Origin: Pseudomonas sp. MIACH
GTDB lineage: Bacteria > Pseudomonadota > Gammaproteobacteria > Pseudomonadales > Pseudomonadaceae
Assembly (NCBI RefSeq): GCF_001269925.1
Contig: NZ_LHVO01000018.1
Span: 1-64,000, forward strand
Reading direction: 5' to 3'
Length of the DNA: 64,000 nucleotides
Below, piece by piece: positions 40,363 to 49,857 of this stretch (the first letter of the stretch is position 1; each line of letters opens with the position of its first letter). The translations under genes and the position numbers were made by a program. The notes beneath the pieces were generated by a model. That model saw nothing but the letters and a program-made list of their open reading frames with translations, had not been told where the DNA came from and did not search any database.

Positions 40363-42104
40363 GGGTGCTCTCCAACAGGTGATAGGGTGACGCGGGCGCT
40401 GAAGGGCGGCAGTTGCGCGCTTTGCGGGGCCGGCGTTTCAAATAGGATTGGCGCGGTTGCCGGGTGATCCAGCGGCGTGGCGCTCAGGTTCAGGTCGATC
40501 TGTAGCAGGCTGCCATTGCTCAGGCGCCAGCGCGCGCTGACGGCTGCATCGGCGAGCACCTGCGCGCCCAAGGCCACGGCGCCGGGCAAGTGCGGCATGA
40601 TGTGGCGATGGCGCAGGCTGAGCAGTTGGCGATAGAGCTGCGCATGTTCGTTGTCGGCGATCAACGGGGTCGATTGCTCGAATGTCGACAGCGCGTTGGG
40701 GTCCGGGATGCGTTCACGCCGCTCGGGGTCGTGGAACGCGGCGAAGTCGGCAAACTCATTGCGCCGGCCTTCACGCACCGCTTCGGCCAATTCGCCGTGG
40801 TGGTCAGTAAAAAACAGGAACGGCTCGCGCGCATTGGCTTCATCGCCCATGAACATCAGCGGAATCATCGGCGACAACAGCAGCAGGGCGGTCGCGGCCT
40901 TGAGCGCCTGGGGCGAGCAGAGCTGGTGCAGGCGTTCGCCCAGGGCGCGGTTGCCGATCTGGTCGTGGTTCTGCAGGAAGGCCACGAAGGCCGTGGGCGG
41001 CAGCTCACCGCTCGGTTCGCCACGCTGATGGCCGTGGCGCGTGGTGTGGCCCTGGTAGATAAACCCTTCGCCCAGGCATCGCGCGAGTTTGGCGGTGGGG
41101 TCCTGGGCGAAGTCACTGTAATAGGCATCGGTTTCGCCGGTCAGCAACACGTGCAGCACGTTATGAAAGTCATCATTCCATTGCGCGTCGAAATCCTGCT
41201 TGAGCAGGCTGGCCTGGTTCAGCTCGTTTTCCAGCATCAGCCACACATGCCGCCCAGTGTCCACCTGCTGGCGGACCCGGTGAGCGAGTTCCTGGAGAAA
41301 GCCGGGGTTGTCGATGGCGTGCACGGCGTCCAGGCGCAGGCCATCAAAGCGGTATTCGAGCAGCCACATCAGCGCGTTATCGAGGAAAAAATCCCGCACT
41401 TCGCGCCGCTCAAAGTCGATACCTGCCCCCCATGGCGTGTGCACATCTTCCTGGAAGAACCCCTTGGCGTATTGGCCCAGGTAATTGCCGTCCGGGCCGA
41501 AGTGGTTGTAGACCACATCAAGGATCACGGCGAGGCCGTGTTCATGGGCGCTGTCGATCAGGTGTTTGAGTTGCTCGGGGGTGCCGTAGGAGGAGTGCGG
41601 TGCGTAGGGCAGCACGCCGTCGTATCCCCAATTGCGCTCACCGGGAAATTGCGCCAGCGGCATCAATTCGATCGCGGTGACGCCCAGTTCGGCCAGGCGT
41701 GGCAGGTGCTTTTCGACTTCGGCGTAGCCGCCCAGCGCGCCGACGTGCAATTCGTAGATCACGGCTTCGTGCCAGGGGCGGCCTGGCCAATTGTCGTGAC
41801 GCCAGGGGTAGGCGAGCGGGTCGACTACCACGCTCCAACCATGCACGTCCGAGGCCTGGGCCCGGGACGCTGGGTCGGGAATTTTCATTTCCCCATCGAT
41901 GTTGTAACGGTAGCGCGTGCCCGCGGGGCACTTTACTTCAGTCTCGAACCAGCCCTCTGCCTGGGGCAGCATGGCGATGGATTTACCGTTTTCCAATTCA
42001 ACGCTGACATAAAACGCGTCTGGCGCCCACAAGGCAAAACGCGTGTGTTGCGCGTCCAGCATGATTGCGCCGTGGGGCCAGGTTTCCAAAGTCCGTAACG
42101 GCAT
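40359..42104 (-). CDS. treZ: Malto-oligosyltrehalose trehalohydrolase TreZ
   Basis: This 581-residue GH13 enzyme frees trehalose from maltooligosyltrehalose. It has an N-terminal CBM48-like beta domain (RFALWAPDAFYVSVELE). The catalytic barrel carries LDVVYNHFGPDGNYLG, GLRLDAVHAI with the nucleophile, WLMLENELNQ with the acid/base Glu, and FLQNHDQIGNRALGERL with the third Asp. A short C-terminal beta domain completes it. It lies 19 bases downstream of glgA with AGGGAGGT before the ATG and overlaps malQ by four bases. Confidence 0.95.
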   Translation of the reverse strand: MPLRTLETWPHGAIMLDAQHTRFALWAPDAFYVSVELENGKSIAMLPQAEGWFETEVKCPAGTRYRYNIDGEMKIPDPASRAQASDVHGWSVVVDPLAYPWRHDNWPGRPWHEAVIYELHVGALGGYAEVEKHLPRLAELGVTAIELMPLAQFPGERNWGYDGVLPYAPHSSYGTPEQLKHLIDSAHEHGLAVILDVVYNHFGPDGNYLGQYAKGFFQEDVHTPWGAGIDFERREVRDFFLDNALMWLLEYRFDGLRLDAVHAIDNPGFLQELAHRVRQQVDTGRHVWLMLENELNQASLLKQDFDAQWNDDFHNVLHVLLTGETDAYYSDFAQDPTAKLARCLGEGFIYQGHTTRHGHQRGEPSGELPPTAFVAFLQNHDQIGNRALGERLHQLCSPQALKAATALLLLSPMIPLMFMGDEANAREPFLFFTDHHGELAEAVREGRRNEFADFAAFHDPERRERIPDPNALSTFEQSTPLIADNEHAQLYRQLLSLRHRHIMPHLPGAVALGAQVLADAAVSARWRLSNGSLLQIDLNLSATPLDHPATAPILFETPAPQSAQLPPFSARVTLSPVGEHP

Positions 42105-42123
42105 CTATGAAGACCTCCCTTGA

Positions 42124-43677
42124 TTATTTAGTCGATTTCCCCAAGGCCTTGGCCACCAGTTGTTCATACAGCTCGGCGTACGGTTCCACCGCCTGGCACC
42201 AGTTGAAGGGTTGGGTCATGGAGCGGCTGCGCATGGCGTTGAGCAGGCCTTTATTGGCGAATACCCGGAACGCGCGGCTCAGGGCTTCTTCGTAGCTTTC
42301 GACCGTGGATTCATTGAACAGGAAGCCGGTGACGCCATTTTCGATGGTGTCTGCCAGCCCGCCGGTATTACGCGCGACCGGCAGTGAACCGAAGCGCTGG
42401 GCGTACATTTGGCTCAGGCCACACGGCTCGTAGCGTGATGGCATCAGCAGGAAGTCACTGCCGGCGAACATGCGGCGCGCGTCGGTCTCGTTGAAGCCGA
42501 TGCGGACGCCGACCTGGCCGGGGAAGCGCAGCGCCAGCTCACGCATGGCTTGCTCTTCTTCCGGCTCGCCGCGACCGATGATGGCGATCTGGCCGCCGTG
42601 CTCGACGATAAAACTGGCCACTGCTTCGGTGAGGTCCAGGCCTTTCTGGTAGACCAGGCGCGAGACCACGGCGAACAGCGGGCCGGTGGAGGCATGCAGG
42701 CCGAACAGTTCGCGTACGTGGTCGGCGTTGACGGCCTTGCCTTCCCAGTCACCGATATTGAAGTTGTGGGTCAGGTGCGTGTCGGTGGAGGTTTCCCAAC
42801 TTTCATCGATGCCGTTGGGGATACCACTGAGCAGGCCTTGCTGGGTCTTGGCGGCGAGGAAGCCGTCGAGGCCGCAGCCGAATTCGGGGGTGGTGATTTC
42901 CTGGGCGTAGGTCGCGCTCACGGTGGTGATATGGCTGGAATACGCCATGCCGGCCTTGAGGAACGACATCTTGCCGTAGAACTCCATGCCTTCCTGTTGT
43001 AACGCGTGGGGCGGAATCCCCAGCTCTGGTGTCGAGGCCAGGCTGACCACGCCTTGATAGGCGAGGTTATGAATGGTGAACAGGGTCGGTGTGCGTGACC
43101 CACGCCAGTGCATATAGGCCGGTGCCAGGCCAGCGGGCCAGTCGTGGGCGTGCACCAGGTCCGGGCACCAATGGATCTGCGCGAGGTTGGCGGCCATGTC
43201 GGCAGCGGCCAGGCCCAGGCGGGCGAAGCGAATATGGTTGTCCGGCCAGTCGCGGCCGTTGTTGGCGCCGTACGGCGTGCCTTCGCGCTCGTAGAGCTCG
43301 GGGCAGATCAGCACATAGATGACCAGGCCGTCCTTGAGGTCCATGCGCCCGATCTTGCACGGCGGCAGTGCGGCGTGGCCACCCAGCTCACCGATGATAT
43401 GGATCGGGTTGTCGCTTTCCATCACCTGCGGATAACCCGGGATGAGCACGCGCACATCATGCAAGTGGGCCATGGCGCGGGGCAGCGCCGCAGACACGTC
43501 GCCCAGGCCACCGGTTTTCACCAGGTCGGCGAATTCGGACGTCACGAACAGGACTTTCTTGCGATTGGGGTTATGACTCGGGACCGGCCGCACCGTGTTG
43601 AGGTCGACTAAAGCTGTCGACCCGCCAACTGGCTGACTAACACGCTCTCCCTGAATACTTGCAGCGGCACTGATCAT
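42124..43677 (-). CDS. glgA: Glycogen synthase GlgA
   Basis: The start at ATG 43677 (MISAAASIQGERV) has GGAGATAG just ahead; a longer frame from 43767 runs into the promoter region. The 517-residue GT5 enzyme adds glucose from ADP-glucose to alpha-1,4-glucan. VLFVTSEFADLVKTGGLGDV holds the ADP-glucose-binding KTGGLGD motif, and the C-terminal Rossmann half has SRYEPCGLSQMYAQRFGSLP with the catalytic Glu and Cys. An extra ~40 residues precede the usual start of the fold. It heads the minus-strand run of alpha-glucan and trehalose genes, so its promoter probably drives the set. Confidence 0.94.
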   Translation of the reverse strand: MISAAASIQGERVSQPVGGSTALVDLNTVRPVPSHNPNRKKVLFVTSEFADLVKTGGLGDVSAALPRAMAHLHDVRVLIPGYPQVMESDNPIHIIGELGGHAALPPCKIGRMDLKDGLVIYVLICPELYEREGTPYGANNGRDWPDNHIRFARLGLAAADMAANLAQIHWCPDLVHAHDWPAGLAPAYMHWRGSRTPTLFTIHNLAYQGVVSLASTPELGIPPHALQQEGMEFYGKMSFLKAGMAYSSHITTVSATYAQEITTPEFGCGLDGFLAAKTQQGLLSGIPNGIDESWETSTDTHLTHNFNIGDWEGKAVNADHVRELFGLHASTGPLFAVVSRLVYQKGLDLTEAVASFIVEHGGQIAIIGRGEPEEEQAMRELALRFPGQVGVRIGFNETDARRMFAGSDFLLMPSRYEPCGLSQMYAQRFGSLPVARNTGGLADTIENGVTGFLFNESTVESYEEALSRAFRVFANKGLLNAMRSRSMTQPFNWCQAVEPYAELYEQLVAKALGKSTK

Positions 43678-44025
43678 AGCTATCTCCACGTGTTGGTCGG
43701 CTAATGGCCCGCTGCCATTAGCTCCGATGACCGCATCCTGCGGCCAGGCGCACAAGCGCAATAACAAACTGGCAAGGCGTATGCCAGTTGCACGGTAAGC
43801 AAAAAAGAATAGATAGACGGCATCTGGTATGCACCGCTTGTGCGCGCCTTACCCTAGACCTGACCTATGGCAGAGTTCGAAAGTTTCGATTTTTTGCGGG
43901 GTTTTTGTTTTGGAACGGACCCATCGGTCATGAGTCTAGGACAGATTCCAGAGCCTGTAGGGTTTATGTGGGAATTTTGTAGGACAAAAAACTTGTAACC
44001 ATATGCAATTGAGGAAGGCGGGAGG
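43678..44025. other. Promoter region upstream of glgA, no gene seen
   Basis: This is a 348-base stretch that becomes AT-rich between about 43790 and 43995, with several T-runs. No open frame with a ribosome site is convincing on either strand. It must contain the promoter of the glgA-to-PIG-L run, but no clear sigma-70 or sigma-54 pair stood out. Confidence 0.5.
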
Positions 44026-44097
44026 TTGTGGTGAGCAGGCTTGCGCCGGTTCAGGGCCGCTTCGCGCCCCAGCGCAGGGCAAGCCTGCTCACCACAA
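44026..44097. repeat. Long inverted intergenic repeat (GTGAGCAGGCTTGC type)
   Basis: TTGTGGTGAGCAGGCTTGC at 44026-44044 is mirrored exactly by GCAAGCCTGCTCACCACAA at 44079-44097, giving 19 paired bases and a 34-base GC-rich loop. It is the same class of element as at 20589 and 60536, common between convergent or tail-to-head genes in these genomes. Confidence 0.9.
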
Positions 44098-44142
44098 AGA
44101 TTACGCTCACACCCTTAGTGCGGGCCGCACCTGATTGGTGCG

Positions 44143-45096
44143 TCAGCCAAGCACGCGAATGGGCGCGCCCTTGGCCCAGGCTTGGATGTCTTCAATCATC
44201 TGCTGATAGAACTGCCGGTAGTTCTGCTCGCTGACGTAGCCCACATGGGGGGTGGCCAGTACGTTGGGCAGGTGGCGAAACGCATGATCGGCCGGCAGCG
44301 GCTCTTCGGCGTACACGTCCAGGGCCGCGCCCGCCAGGCGGCCATTGGTCAATGCCTGCACCAGCGCCTGCTCATCCACGATTGGCCCGCGTGCCGTGTT
44401 CACCAGGCGGGCCGTCGGCTTCATCCAGCCCAAGGCCTCGGCGTCGACCAGGCCGCGGCTGCGGTCGCTGAGCACCAAATGAACGCTGAGAATGTCGGCC
44501 TGCTCAAACAGTTCGCGCTTGCTGACCCAGGTCACCCCGGCCTCGGCTGCGCGTTGCGGCGTGAGGTTTTCACTCCAGGCAATCACCCGCATGCCAAACA
44601 CCTGGGCGAACTGCGCGACCTTCTGGCCAATGCTGCCCAGGCCGAGTATGCCCAGGGTCTTGCCATGCAGGTCGCCGCCCAGGCCGACCTGCCAGCCACC
44701 CGCGCGCAGGGAATTGGCTTCGGCCAACAGGTTTCGGGTGGAGGCCATGATCAGCGCCCAGGTCAGTTCCGGCGCCGCCTGCTTGTAGCTGTCGGTGCCG
44801 CACACCTGGATACCCAGGGCCTTGGCGGCGGCGAGGTCGATGGCGGCATTGCGCATGCCACCGGTTACCAGCAACTTGAGGTTGGGCAACCCCTGCAACA
44901 GGGCTTTGTCGAAGGTCGAGCGTTCACGCATGACGCAAATGACCGCGAACCCCTTCAAACGCTCAATCATCGTGGCGGTATCTGCCGGGTAATCGTGCAG
45001 GAAGTGCACTCGCCCCACGGCCTCCAGCGCTGACCAATCCACCACGCTACTGGCTACATGCTGCCAATCATCAATGACTGCGATCTGTACCGACAT
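44143..45096 (-). CDS. D-2-hydroxyacid dehydrogenase family protein
   Basis: This 317-residue protein resembles phosphoglycerate-dehydrogenase-like enzymes. The NAD-binding GLGSIGQKVAQFAQ is in the middle, TARGPIVDEQAL carries the substrate-binding Arg, DVYAEEPLPADHAF carries the Glu, and ATPHVGYVS carries the catalytic His. The physiological substrate is unknown. It is encoded 25 bases downstream of the exported alpha/beta hydrolase in the same direction, which may be coincidence or co-transcription. It differs clearly from the dehydrogenase at 5667-6599. Confidence 0.87.
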   Translation of the reverse strand: MSVQIAVIDDWQHVASSVVDWSALEAVGRVHFLHDYPADTATMIERLKGFAVICVMRERSTFDKALLQGLPNLKLLVTGGMRNAAIDLAAAKALGIQVCGTDSYKQAAPELTWALIMASTRNLLAEANSLRAGGWQVGLGGDLHGKTLGILGLGSIGQKVAQFAQVFGMRVIAWSENLTPQRAAEAGVTWVSKRELFEQADILSVHLVLSDRSRGLVDAEALGWMKPTARLVNTARGPIVDEQALVQALTNGRLAGAALDVYAEEPLPADHAFRHLPNVLATPHVGYVSEQNYRQFYQQMIEDIQAWAKGAPIRVLG

Positions 45097-45121
45097 TCAC
45101 GAGTGCCTCGAAAAAGTTGGA

Positions 45122-46123
45122 TTAAAGGGCGTTCAACCCCTGCAACAGTGCCTGGTGAAACTTCGCGGGCTCTTCCATCTGCGGCGCATGCCCCAGGCCT
45201 GGGAATTCCACCAACGTTGCGTGGGGAATCAGCTTGGCCACTTGCTTGCCCAATACCGCGTAGTTGCCGATCCTGGCCTTGACCGCCGGCGGCGCAATGT
45301 CTTTGCCAATGGCGGTGGTGTCGGCGGTCCCGATCAGCAACAGGGTAGGCATCTGCAGATTCTTGAACTCGTAGTACACCGGCTGGGTGAAGATCATGTC
45401 GTAAATCAACGCCGAGTTCCATGCGACCAGCGTATGCCCGGGGCCATTGCTCAGGCCGGCGTACATGTCTACCCAGCGCTCGTACTCGGGCTTCCAGCGT
45501 CCGACGTAATAGGTATTGAGTTGGTACTTGCGAATCCCCTCGGCGCTGACTTTCTGCTCTCGCGCATACCACTGGTCGACGCTCAGCGTGGGCACGCCCA
45601 AGGCTTTCCAATCTTCCAGGCCAATCGGATTGACCAGCCCAAGCTGCTCGGTCTGTTCGGGGTACATCAGCGCGTAGCGGGTGGCGAGCATACCGCCGGT
45701 GGAATGGCCAATGAGCGTGGCCTTTTGAATGCCGAGTTTTTCCAGCAGTTGATGGGTGTTGAGGGCCAACTGCTGGAAGCTGTACTGGTAGTGTTCGGGC
45801 TTGCTGGAGCTGCAGAAACCGATCTGGTCCGGTGCGATCACCCGATATCCGGCGTCGCTCAGGGCCTTGATCGAACCTTCCCAGGTGGCGCCGCAAAAGT
45901 TCTTGCCGTGCATCAGTACCACGCTGCGGCCGTTGGGTTGACCTTTGGCCGGCACGTCCATGTAGCCCATTTGCAAGGATTTGCCTTGGGATTGGAATTG
46001 GAAATGTTCGAGGGGGTAGGGGTATTGGAAGCCTTGCAGCTCAGGGCCATAGCTGGCGGCGAACGCCGGGGCGATGCTGGCCGTCAACAGGCCGGCGATG
46101 CAAAAAGCACGGGATAGAGGCAT
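45122..46123 (-). CDS. Exported alpha/beta hydrolase
   Basis: The start at ATG 46123 gives a 333-residue protein with a signal peptide of about 20 residues ending PAFAAS. The longer frame from 46261 would overlap the YqaA-like gene. The alpha/beta hydrolase triad is visible: oxyanion HGKNFCGATW, nucleophile Ser in LIGHSTGGML, Asp in LLIGTADTTA, and His in FPGLGHAPQMEEP. It is probably a periplasmic esterase or lipase-like enzyme. GGAGCCCC precedes the start. Confidence 0.87.
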   Translation of the reverse strand: MPLSRAFCIAGLLTASIAPAFAASYGPELQGFQYPYPLEHFQFQSQGKSLQMGYMDVPAKGQPNGRSVVLMHGKNFCGATWEGSIKALSDAGYRVIAPDQIGFCSSSKPEHYQYSFQQLALNTHQLLEKLGIQKATLIGHSTGGMLATRYALMYPEQTEQLGLVNPIGLEDWKALGVPTLSVDQWYAREQKVSAEGIRKYQLNTYYVGRWKPEYERWVDMYAGLSNGPGHTLVAWNSALIYDMIFTQPVYYEFKNLQMPTLLLIGTADTTAIGKDIAPPAVKARIGNYAVLGKQVAKLIPHATLVEFPGLGHAPQMEEPAKFHQALLQGLNAL

Positions 46124-46167
46124 GGGCGGGGCTCCGAGTAAGGTGCTCGGATGCTCTTTGCGGGGGA

Positions 46168-46605
46168 TTAACGGGGGATTAACACCCACTGCAAGGTCAC
46201 GGCGGCGAGCACCGCGTAACGCAGGCCCTTGGCCAGGGTCACCAGCAGCAGGAACCGCCAAAACGGTTCCCGCATCACGCCGGCCACCAGCGTCAACGGG
46301 TCACCAATCACGGGCACCCAACTGAGCAGCAGGGTCCAATGCCCCCAGCGTTGGTAATGATGGCGGGCTTTTTCCAGTTGCTTATCGCTTACCGGAAACC
46401 AGCGCCGCTGCTTGAAGTGCTCCACCCAACGCCCCAGCCACCAGTTGACCAGCGAGCCAAGGACATTGCCCAAGGTGGCAATCCCCAGCAGCAACCACAG
46501 GCTGTAATGTCCGCTGATCAACAGGCCAACCAGTACGGCTTCCGATTGCAGTGGCAGTAACGTCGCCGCGCCAAATGCCGCGACGAACAGCCCCAGGTAA
46601 CCCAT
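46168..46605 (-). CDS. YqaA-like VTT-domain membrane protein
   Basis: The 145-residue protein starts at ATG 46605, with GTG 46611 as an alternative. It has three or four membrane segments with the sequence LFVAAFGAATLLPLQSEAVL, GNVLGSLVNWWLGRW and a later SWVPVIGDPLTLVAGVMR re-entrant loop. This is the DedA/VTT pattern in the short YqaA form. DedA-superfamily proteins are linked to lipid flipping and membrane homeostasis. It lies nine bases after the DUF411 gene in the same direction. Confidence 0.85.
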   Translation of the reverse strand: MGYLGLFVAAFGAATLLPLQSEAVLVGLLISGHYSLWLLLGIATLGNVLGSLVNWWLGRWVEHFKQRRWFPVSDKQLEKARHHYQRWGHWTLLLSWVPVIGDPLTLVAGVMREPFWRFLLLVTLAKGLRYAVLAAVTLQWVLIPR

Positions 46606-46614
46606 CAGCACCGA

Positions 46615-47061
46615 TCAGTGCGCCGGGTAGTCCGCCACCACCACATCATGGCCGTCGCGGGTCAGGCCGATGATTTGATAGGCCTCACTCTGCCCGTCCA
46701 TCTCCATGCCAGGCGAACCCATGGGCATGCCCGGTGCCGAGATACCCAGCAGGTCGTCACGCTTGCGCAACGCCAGCACCTGCTCGGCGGGTACATGGCC
46801 TTCGACGAACTTGCCGTCGATCACGGCGGTATGGCACGAACCGAGGCGCGGGGCCACGCCCAGCCGTTGCTTGACGGCGCTCATGTCGGTTTCGAGGTGG
46901 TCATTGACCTTGAAGCCGTTGCTTTCCAGGTGGCTGATCCACTTTTTACAGCAGCCGCAACTGGCGTCGCGGTGCACGTCGATGGGAATCAGGTCGGCGG
47001 CCTGGGCCAGGGTGGTGGTGAACAGCGCTGAAAGCAGGGCCAATCGCAATGGGGTTTTCAT
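46615..47061 (-). CDS. DUF411 metal-binding periplasmic protein
   Basis: The start at 47061 (MKTPLRLALLSALF) gives 148 residues with a 21-22-residue signal peptide ending AQA. The mature part has ASCGCCKKWISHLES, a Cys-pair site, then GSCHTAVIDG and a Met-rich PGMPMGSPGMEMDG stretch. These are the marks of DUF411 proteins, which are associated with copper and silver handling in the periplasm. No copper pump or CopA/CopB neighbour is in the window, so its copper role rests on family knowledge and the Cys/Met/His pattern. Confidence 0.86.
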   Translation of the reverse strand: MKTPLRLALLSALFTTTLAQAADLIPIDVHRDASCGCCKKWISHLESNGFKVNDHLETDMSAVKQRLGVAPRLGSCHTAVIDGKFVEGHVPAEQVLALRKRDDLLGISAPGMPMGSPGMEMDGQSEAYQIIGLTRDGHDVVVADYPAH

Positions 47062-47142
47062 TCGGGTGTCGTCCAATACCGGGCAGTAGGTCGGGCATTC
47101 TCCCTGCTTTTATCCGTAGGACGTTGCGGTAATGTTTCAAAA

Positions 47143-47601
47143 TTATACGAAGGGCGGGTTTTCCATGCGATGCCTGAGTTGGTCCAGTGCAACGGCCGAT
47201 AGCTCGGTCATGCGCTCATGGAGGCTGGCCAACTGCAATTCGGTTTCATAGGTCAGCACGCGCTTGAACAGGGTGCCGTCGCGAAAGGGCTGCAAAAAGT
47301 AGTGAATCGAGCCGTCGACGACCAGTGAGGTGAACACCGTCTTGAATTCGCGAGGACGCCGGGCGATCTGCACGCGGTAGCTCATCGGCACACGTACACC
47401 CAACAGGTCGATCATTTCAGTAAAGCGTGCTCCGGCAGGGAGGGAGCCGCTGGTGCCGGTGTCGGCACCGAGGGAGGTGGGGTGCCATTCGTGCCAGCGA
47501 TCCGGTTGGGTCACATAGTCGTAGACGGCATCGATAGGGGCCTGGATAAAGCGTTCCTGACTGATCTGCTCCAAGCGGACCGACTGCTCGACAGCGCGCA
47601 T
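47143..47601 (-). CDS. SRPBCC (START-like) family protein
   Basis: This 152-residue protein opens with EQISQERFIQAPIDAVYDYV and continues with PDRWHEWHPTSLGAD, the standard beginning of polyketide-cyclase/START-like folds with a hydrophobic ligand cavity. It ends with a long C-terminal helix (ELSAVALDQLRHRM). Ligand and role are unknown. AGGAGGTG precedes the ATG. It is followed by its own 80-base gap to DUF411, and upstream lies a weak hairpin (47642-47666) separating it from the chemoreceptor. Confidence 0.82.
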   Translation of the reverse strand: MRAVEQSVRLEQISQERFIQAPIDAVYDYVTQPDRWHEWHPTSLGADTGTSGSLPAGARFTEMIDLLGVRVPMSYRVQIARRPREFKTVFTSLVVDGSIHYFLQPFRDGTLFKRVLTYETELQLASLHERMTELSAVALDQLRHRMENPPFV

Positions 47602-47679
47602 GGCACACCTCCTGTGTGGCTATGAACTGTCAGAATAGTCCCACTCCCGCACATTGCACGGGAGTGTCTCAGCCATTTA

Positions 47680-49674
47680 TCAGCGCACCTTGAAACGACT
47701 CATCAACGCAATCACCCGGCCATTGGCGTCCAGCAGGCTTTGGGTATTGGTTTGCGTGGTGTGGCCGCTTTCCACCAGTTCGTCGACCATATGTCGGATA
47801 TGCACCATGCTGCGGTTGATCTCCTCGGTCACCGCACTTTGCTGCTCGGCAGCGGTGGCGATCTGGGTGCTGAGGTTGTTGATATGGCTGACCGATCCGG
47901 CCATCTCGTCAAGGCCGGTGTTTACCCGCGCCGTGGCATCCGCCGCCGACTGGCAACTGGCCTGGGTGTTTTCCATGGCCGCCACCGACGAACTCACGCC
48001 GGTGGTCAAGCGCGCGAGCATTTCATTGATCTGCGAGGTGCTGGCTTGGGTACGTGCCGCCAGTGCGCGGACTTCATCCGCGACCACCGCAAACCCACGC
48101 CCCTGCTCGCCGGCACGCGCTGCTTCAATGGCCGCGTTGAGGGCCAGCAGGTTGGTCTGGCCGGCAATCGCGCCGATCACCCCGAGGGTTTCGGTGATGC
48201 GCGCAGCGTCCTGGCGCATGTTCTCCACGGTGTGGGTGGCACTGGCGACTTCGCCGATCAGCGCACTGACACTGGTGGACGCTTCACCCACCACCACGCG
48301 GGAGCGGTCGGCGTGTTCGTTGGCGCGTTGGGTGAACGAAGCGGTTTCCGCCGCGTTTTGCGCCACGGTATCGGCCGTAGAACTCATCTCGGTGATGGCG
48401 GTGACGGTCTGGTCGGTCTCCGAGGCGTGGCGCACCAGGATGCTGTTGGTGTGCGCCGAGGTTTGCTGCAATTGCTCAAGGCCCGATGACATGGCCCCGG
48501 TGGCCTGGGTCACTTCGCCGATCATGTCTTGCAGGTAGACGATAAAGCGGTTCACCGAATGACCGATGGCGCCCAGTTCGTCTTCGGCGCGGATGGTGAT
48601 GCGCCGTGTCAGGTCGGCATCACCGGTGGACAGTGCGTCGATGTTGGTCTTCAGGATTGTCATGCGTTGCACCAATTGGCGGATCGCATAGACCGCCAGC
48701 AGCACCAGCAGCAACACCATGGGGACCTGCAGCAGGGCCAGGCTGCCGAGCACATCGTCGCGCTGGGCGGTGATCAGCGAGGTCGGCAGGGCGGTGGCCA
48801 GGAACCACGGCGTGCCTTCGATAGGCCGCATGTAGAAGGTACTGGCCACGCCCTGGTTATCGAATTCGCTGCGCTGCAAGGTCTGGTCGCGATGGGTGAG
48901 GGCTTTGCTGATCTTGGCGGCAAAGGCCGAGGTGCCGGCCAGTTCGCTGATGTTTTTCAACACCACCGGGCTGCTCAGGCGTGTGCTGTTGCTGATGATC
49001 TTGCCGTCGCCTTCGACGATCAGCATCTGCCCGCCGATGTCTTTTTCCTTGCTCGCCACCAGCTCATTGAAGAAGCCCAGGGTCACGTCGATGGTGGCCA
49101 CGCCGTACGCCGCGCCGTCACGCTGGATCGCCATGGCGCAGTTGGTGCGCGGCTCCTGGCTGGCATCGTCCTTATAGGCCGCGGCCCAGGCACATTGGCC
49201 GCGTGGCGACGCGAGGCCGCCCTTGTACCAGCTCTGGTCGTAATAGTTGGGGGCGGGGTCGCTGTTCCAGAACGTGTTGACCGCCAGCTTGCCCGAGGCG
49301 TCACGGTGCCAGAAGGTGCTGTGCTTGTTACGTCCGGGCGTGCGCTGGTTGGGCAGCGGCCAGATACCGCCACCGAATACTTTCAGCTCGCCATACTGGT
49401 CGACCAGGCCCGGCAGGACTTTGTCGATGGCATCGCTGTCGAGCAGGGGAATGGTTTGGGTGATGGTGCGTTGCTGGGACTGAACCTTGTTCAGTTCGCC
49501 CTGGATCTGTTCGGCCACCTCACTGATGCGGTTGAGCACCACCTGTTCTTCGGTCTGTCGCAGCTTGGGCGCGACCAACTGGCCGATACCGACGACGGTC
49601 AACACGAATAGCACCAGGACGAACAGCACCAGAAACAGGGTATAGCGAGCTTGGATGGAGCGCAGTGGGGGCAT
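47680..49674 (-). CDS. Methyl-accepting chemotaxis protein with dCache sensor
   Basis: This 664-residue receptor has membrane helix 1 at about 11-32 and a periplasmic double-Cache domain at about 35-310 ([35 protein letters not shown]). Membrane helix 2 is at about 315-340 ([20 protein letters not shown]). HAMP follows ([20 protein letters not shown]), then a signalling tip with [18 protein letters not shown]. The ligand pocket has a WY pair, but the Arg that normally precedes it in amino-acid-binding dCache domains appears to be Gln, so a non-amino-acid ligand is plausible. No C-terminal CheR pentapeptide is seen. Confidence 0.9.
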   Translation of the reverse strand: MPPLRSIQARYTLFLVLFVLVLFVLTVVGIGQLVAPKLRQTEEQVVLNRISEVAEQIQGELNKVQSQQRTITQTIPLLDSDAIDKVLPGLVDQYGELKVFGGGIWPLPNQRTPGRNKHSTFWHRDASGKLAVNTFWNSDPAPNYYDQSWYKGGLASPRGQCAWAAAYKDDASQEPRTNCAMAIQRDGAAYGVATIDVTLGFFNELVASKEKDIGGQMLIVEGDGKIISNSTRLSSPVVLKNISELAGTSAFAAKISKALTHRDQTLQRSEFDNQGVASTFYMRPIEGTPWFLATALPTSLITAQRDDVLGSLALLQVPMVLLLVLLAVYAIRQLVQRMTILKTNIDALSTGDADLTRRITIRAEDELGAIGHSVNRFIVYLQDMIGEVTQATGAMSSGLEQLQQTSAHTNSILVRHASETDQTVTAITEMSSTADTVAQNAAETASFTQRANEHADRSRVVVGEASTSVSALIGEVASATHTVENMRQDAARITETLGVIGAIAGQTNLLALNAAIEAARAGEQGRGFAVVADEVRALAARTQASTSQINEMLARLTTGVSSSVAAMENTQASCQSAADATARVNTGLDEMAGSVSHINNLSTQIATAAEQQSAVTEEINRSMVHIRHMVDELVESGHTTQTNTQSLLDANGRVIALMSRFKVR

Positions 49675-49857
49675 GGGGGTCGTCCTTACGAAGCGTTTAT
49701 TATCGACGCGGCTTTTTGGAGCTTCGTAGGGCTATCGGCTTGAATGTGCGCAGCTTTAGGTACGTTGGTGCTAAATCGCGGTGTTTCGGCATAGCGAGGC
49801 CAGGCACCGGGCTGTTGCCCGATGCCTTTAGGACGTGACGGCGCGTGCGGGGGTGAC

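Noticed and set aside
40590..42098. 502-residue plus-strand open frame
   Set aside because: Antisense shadow of treZ.
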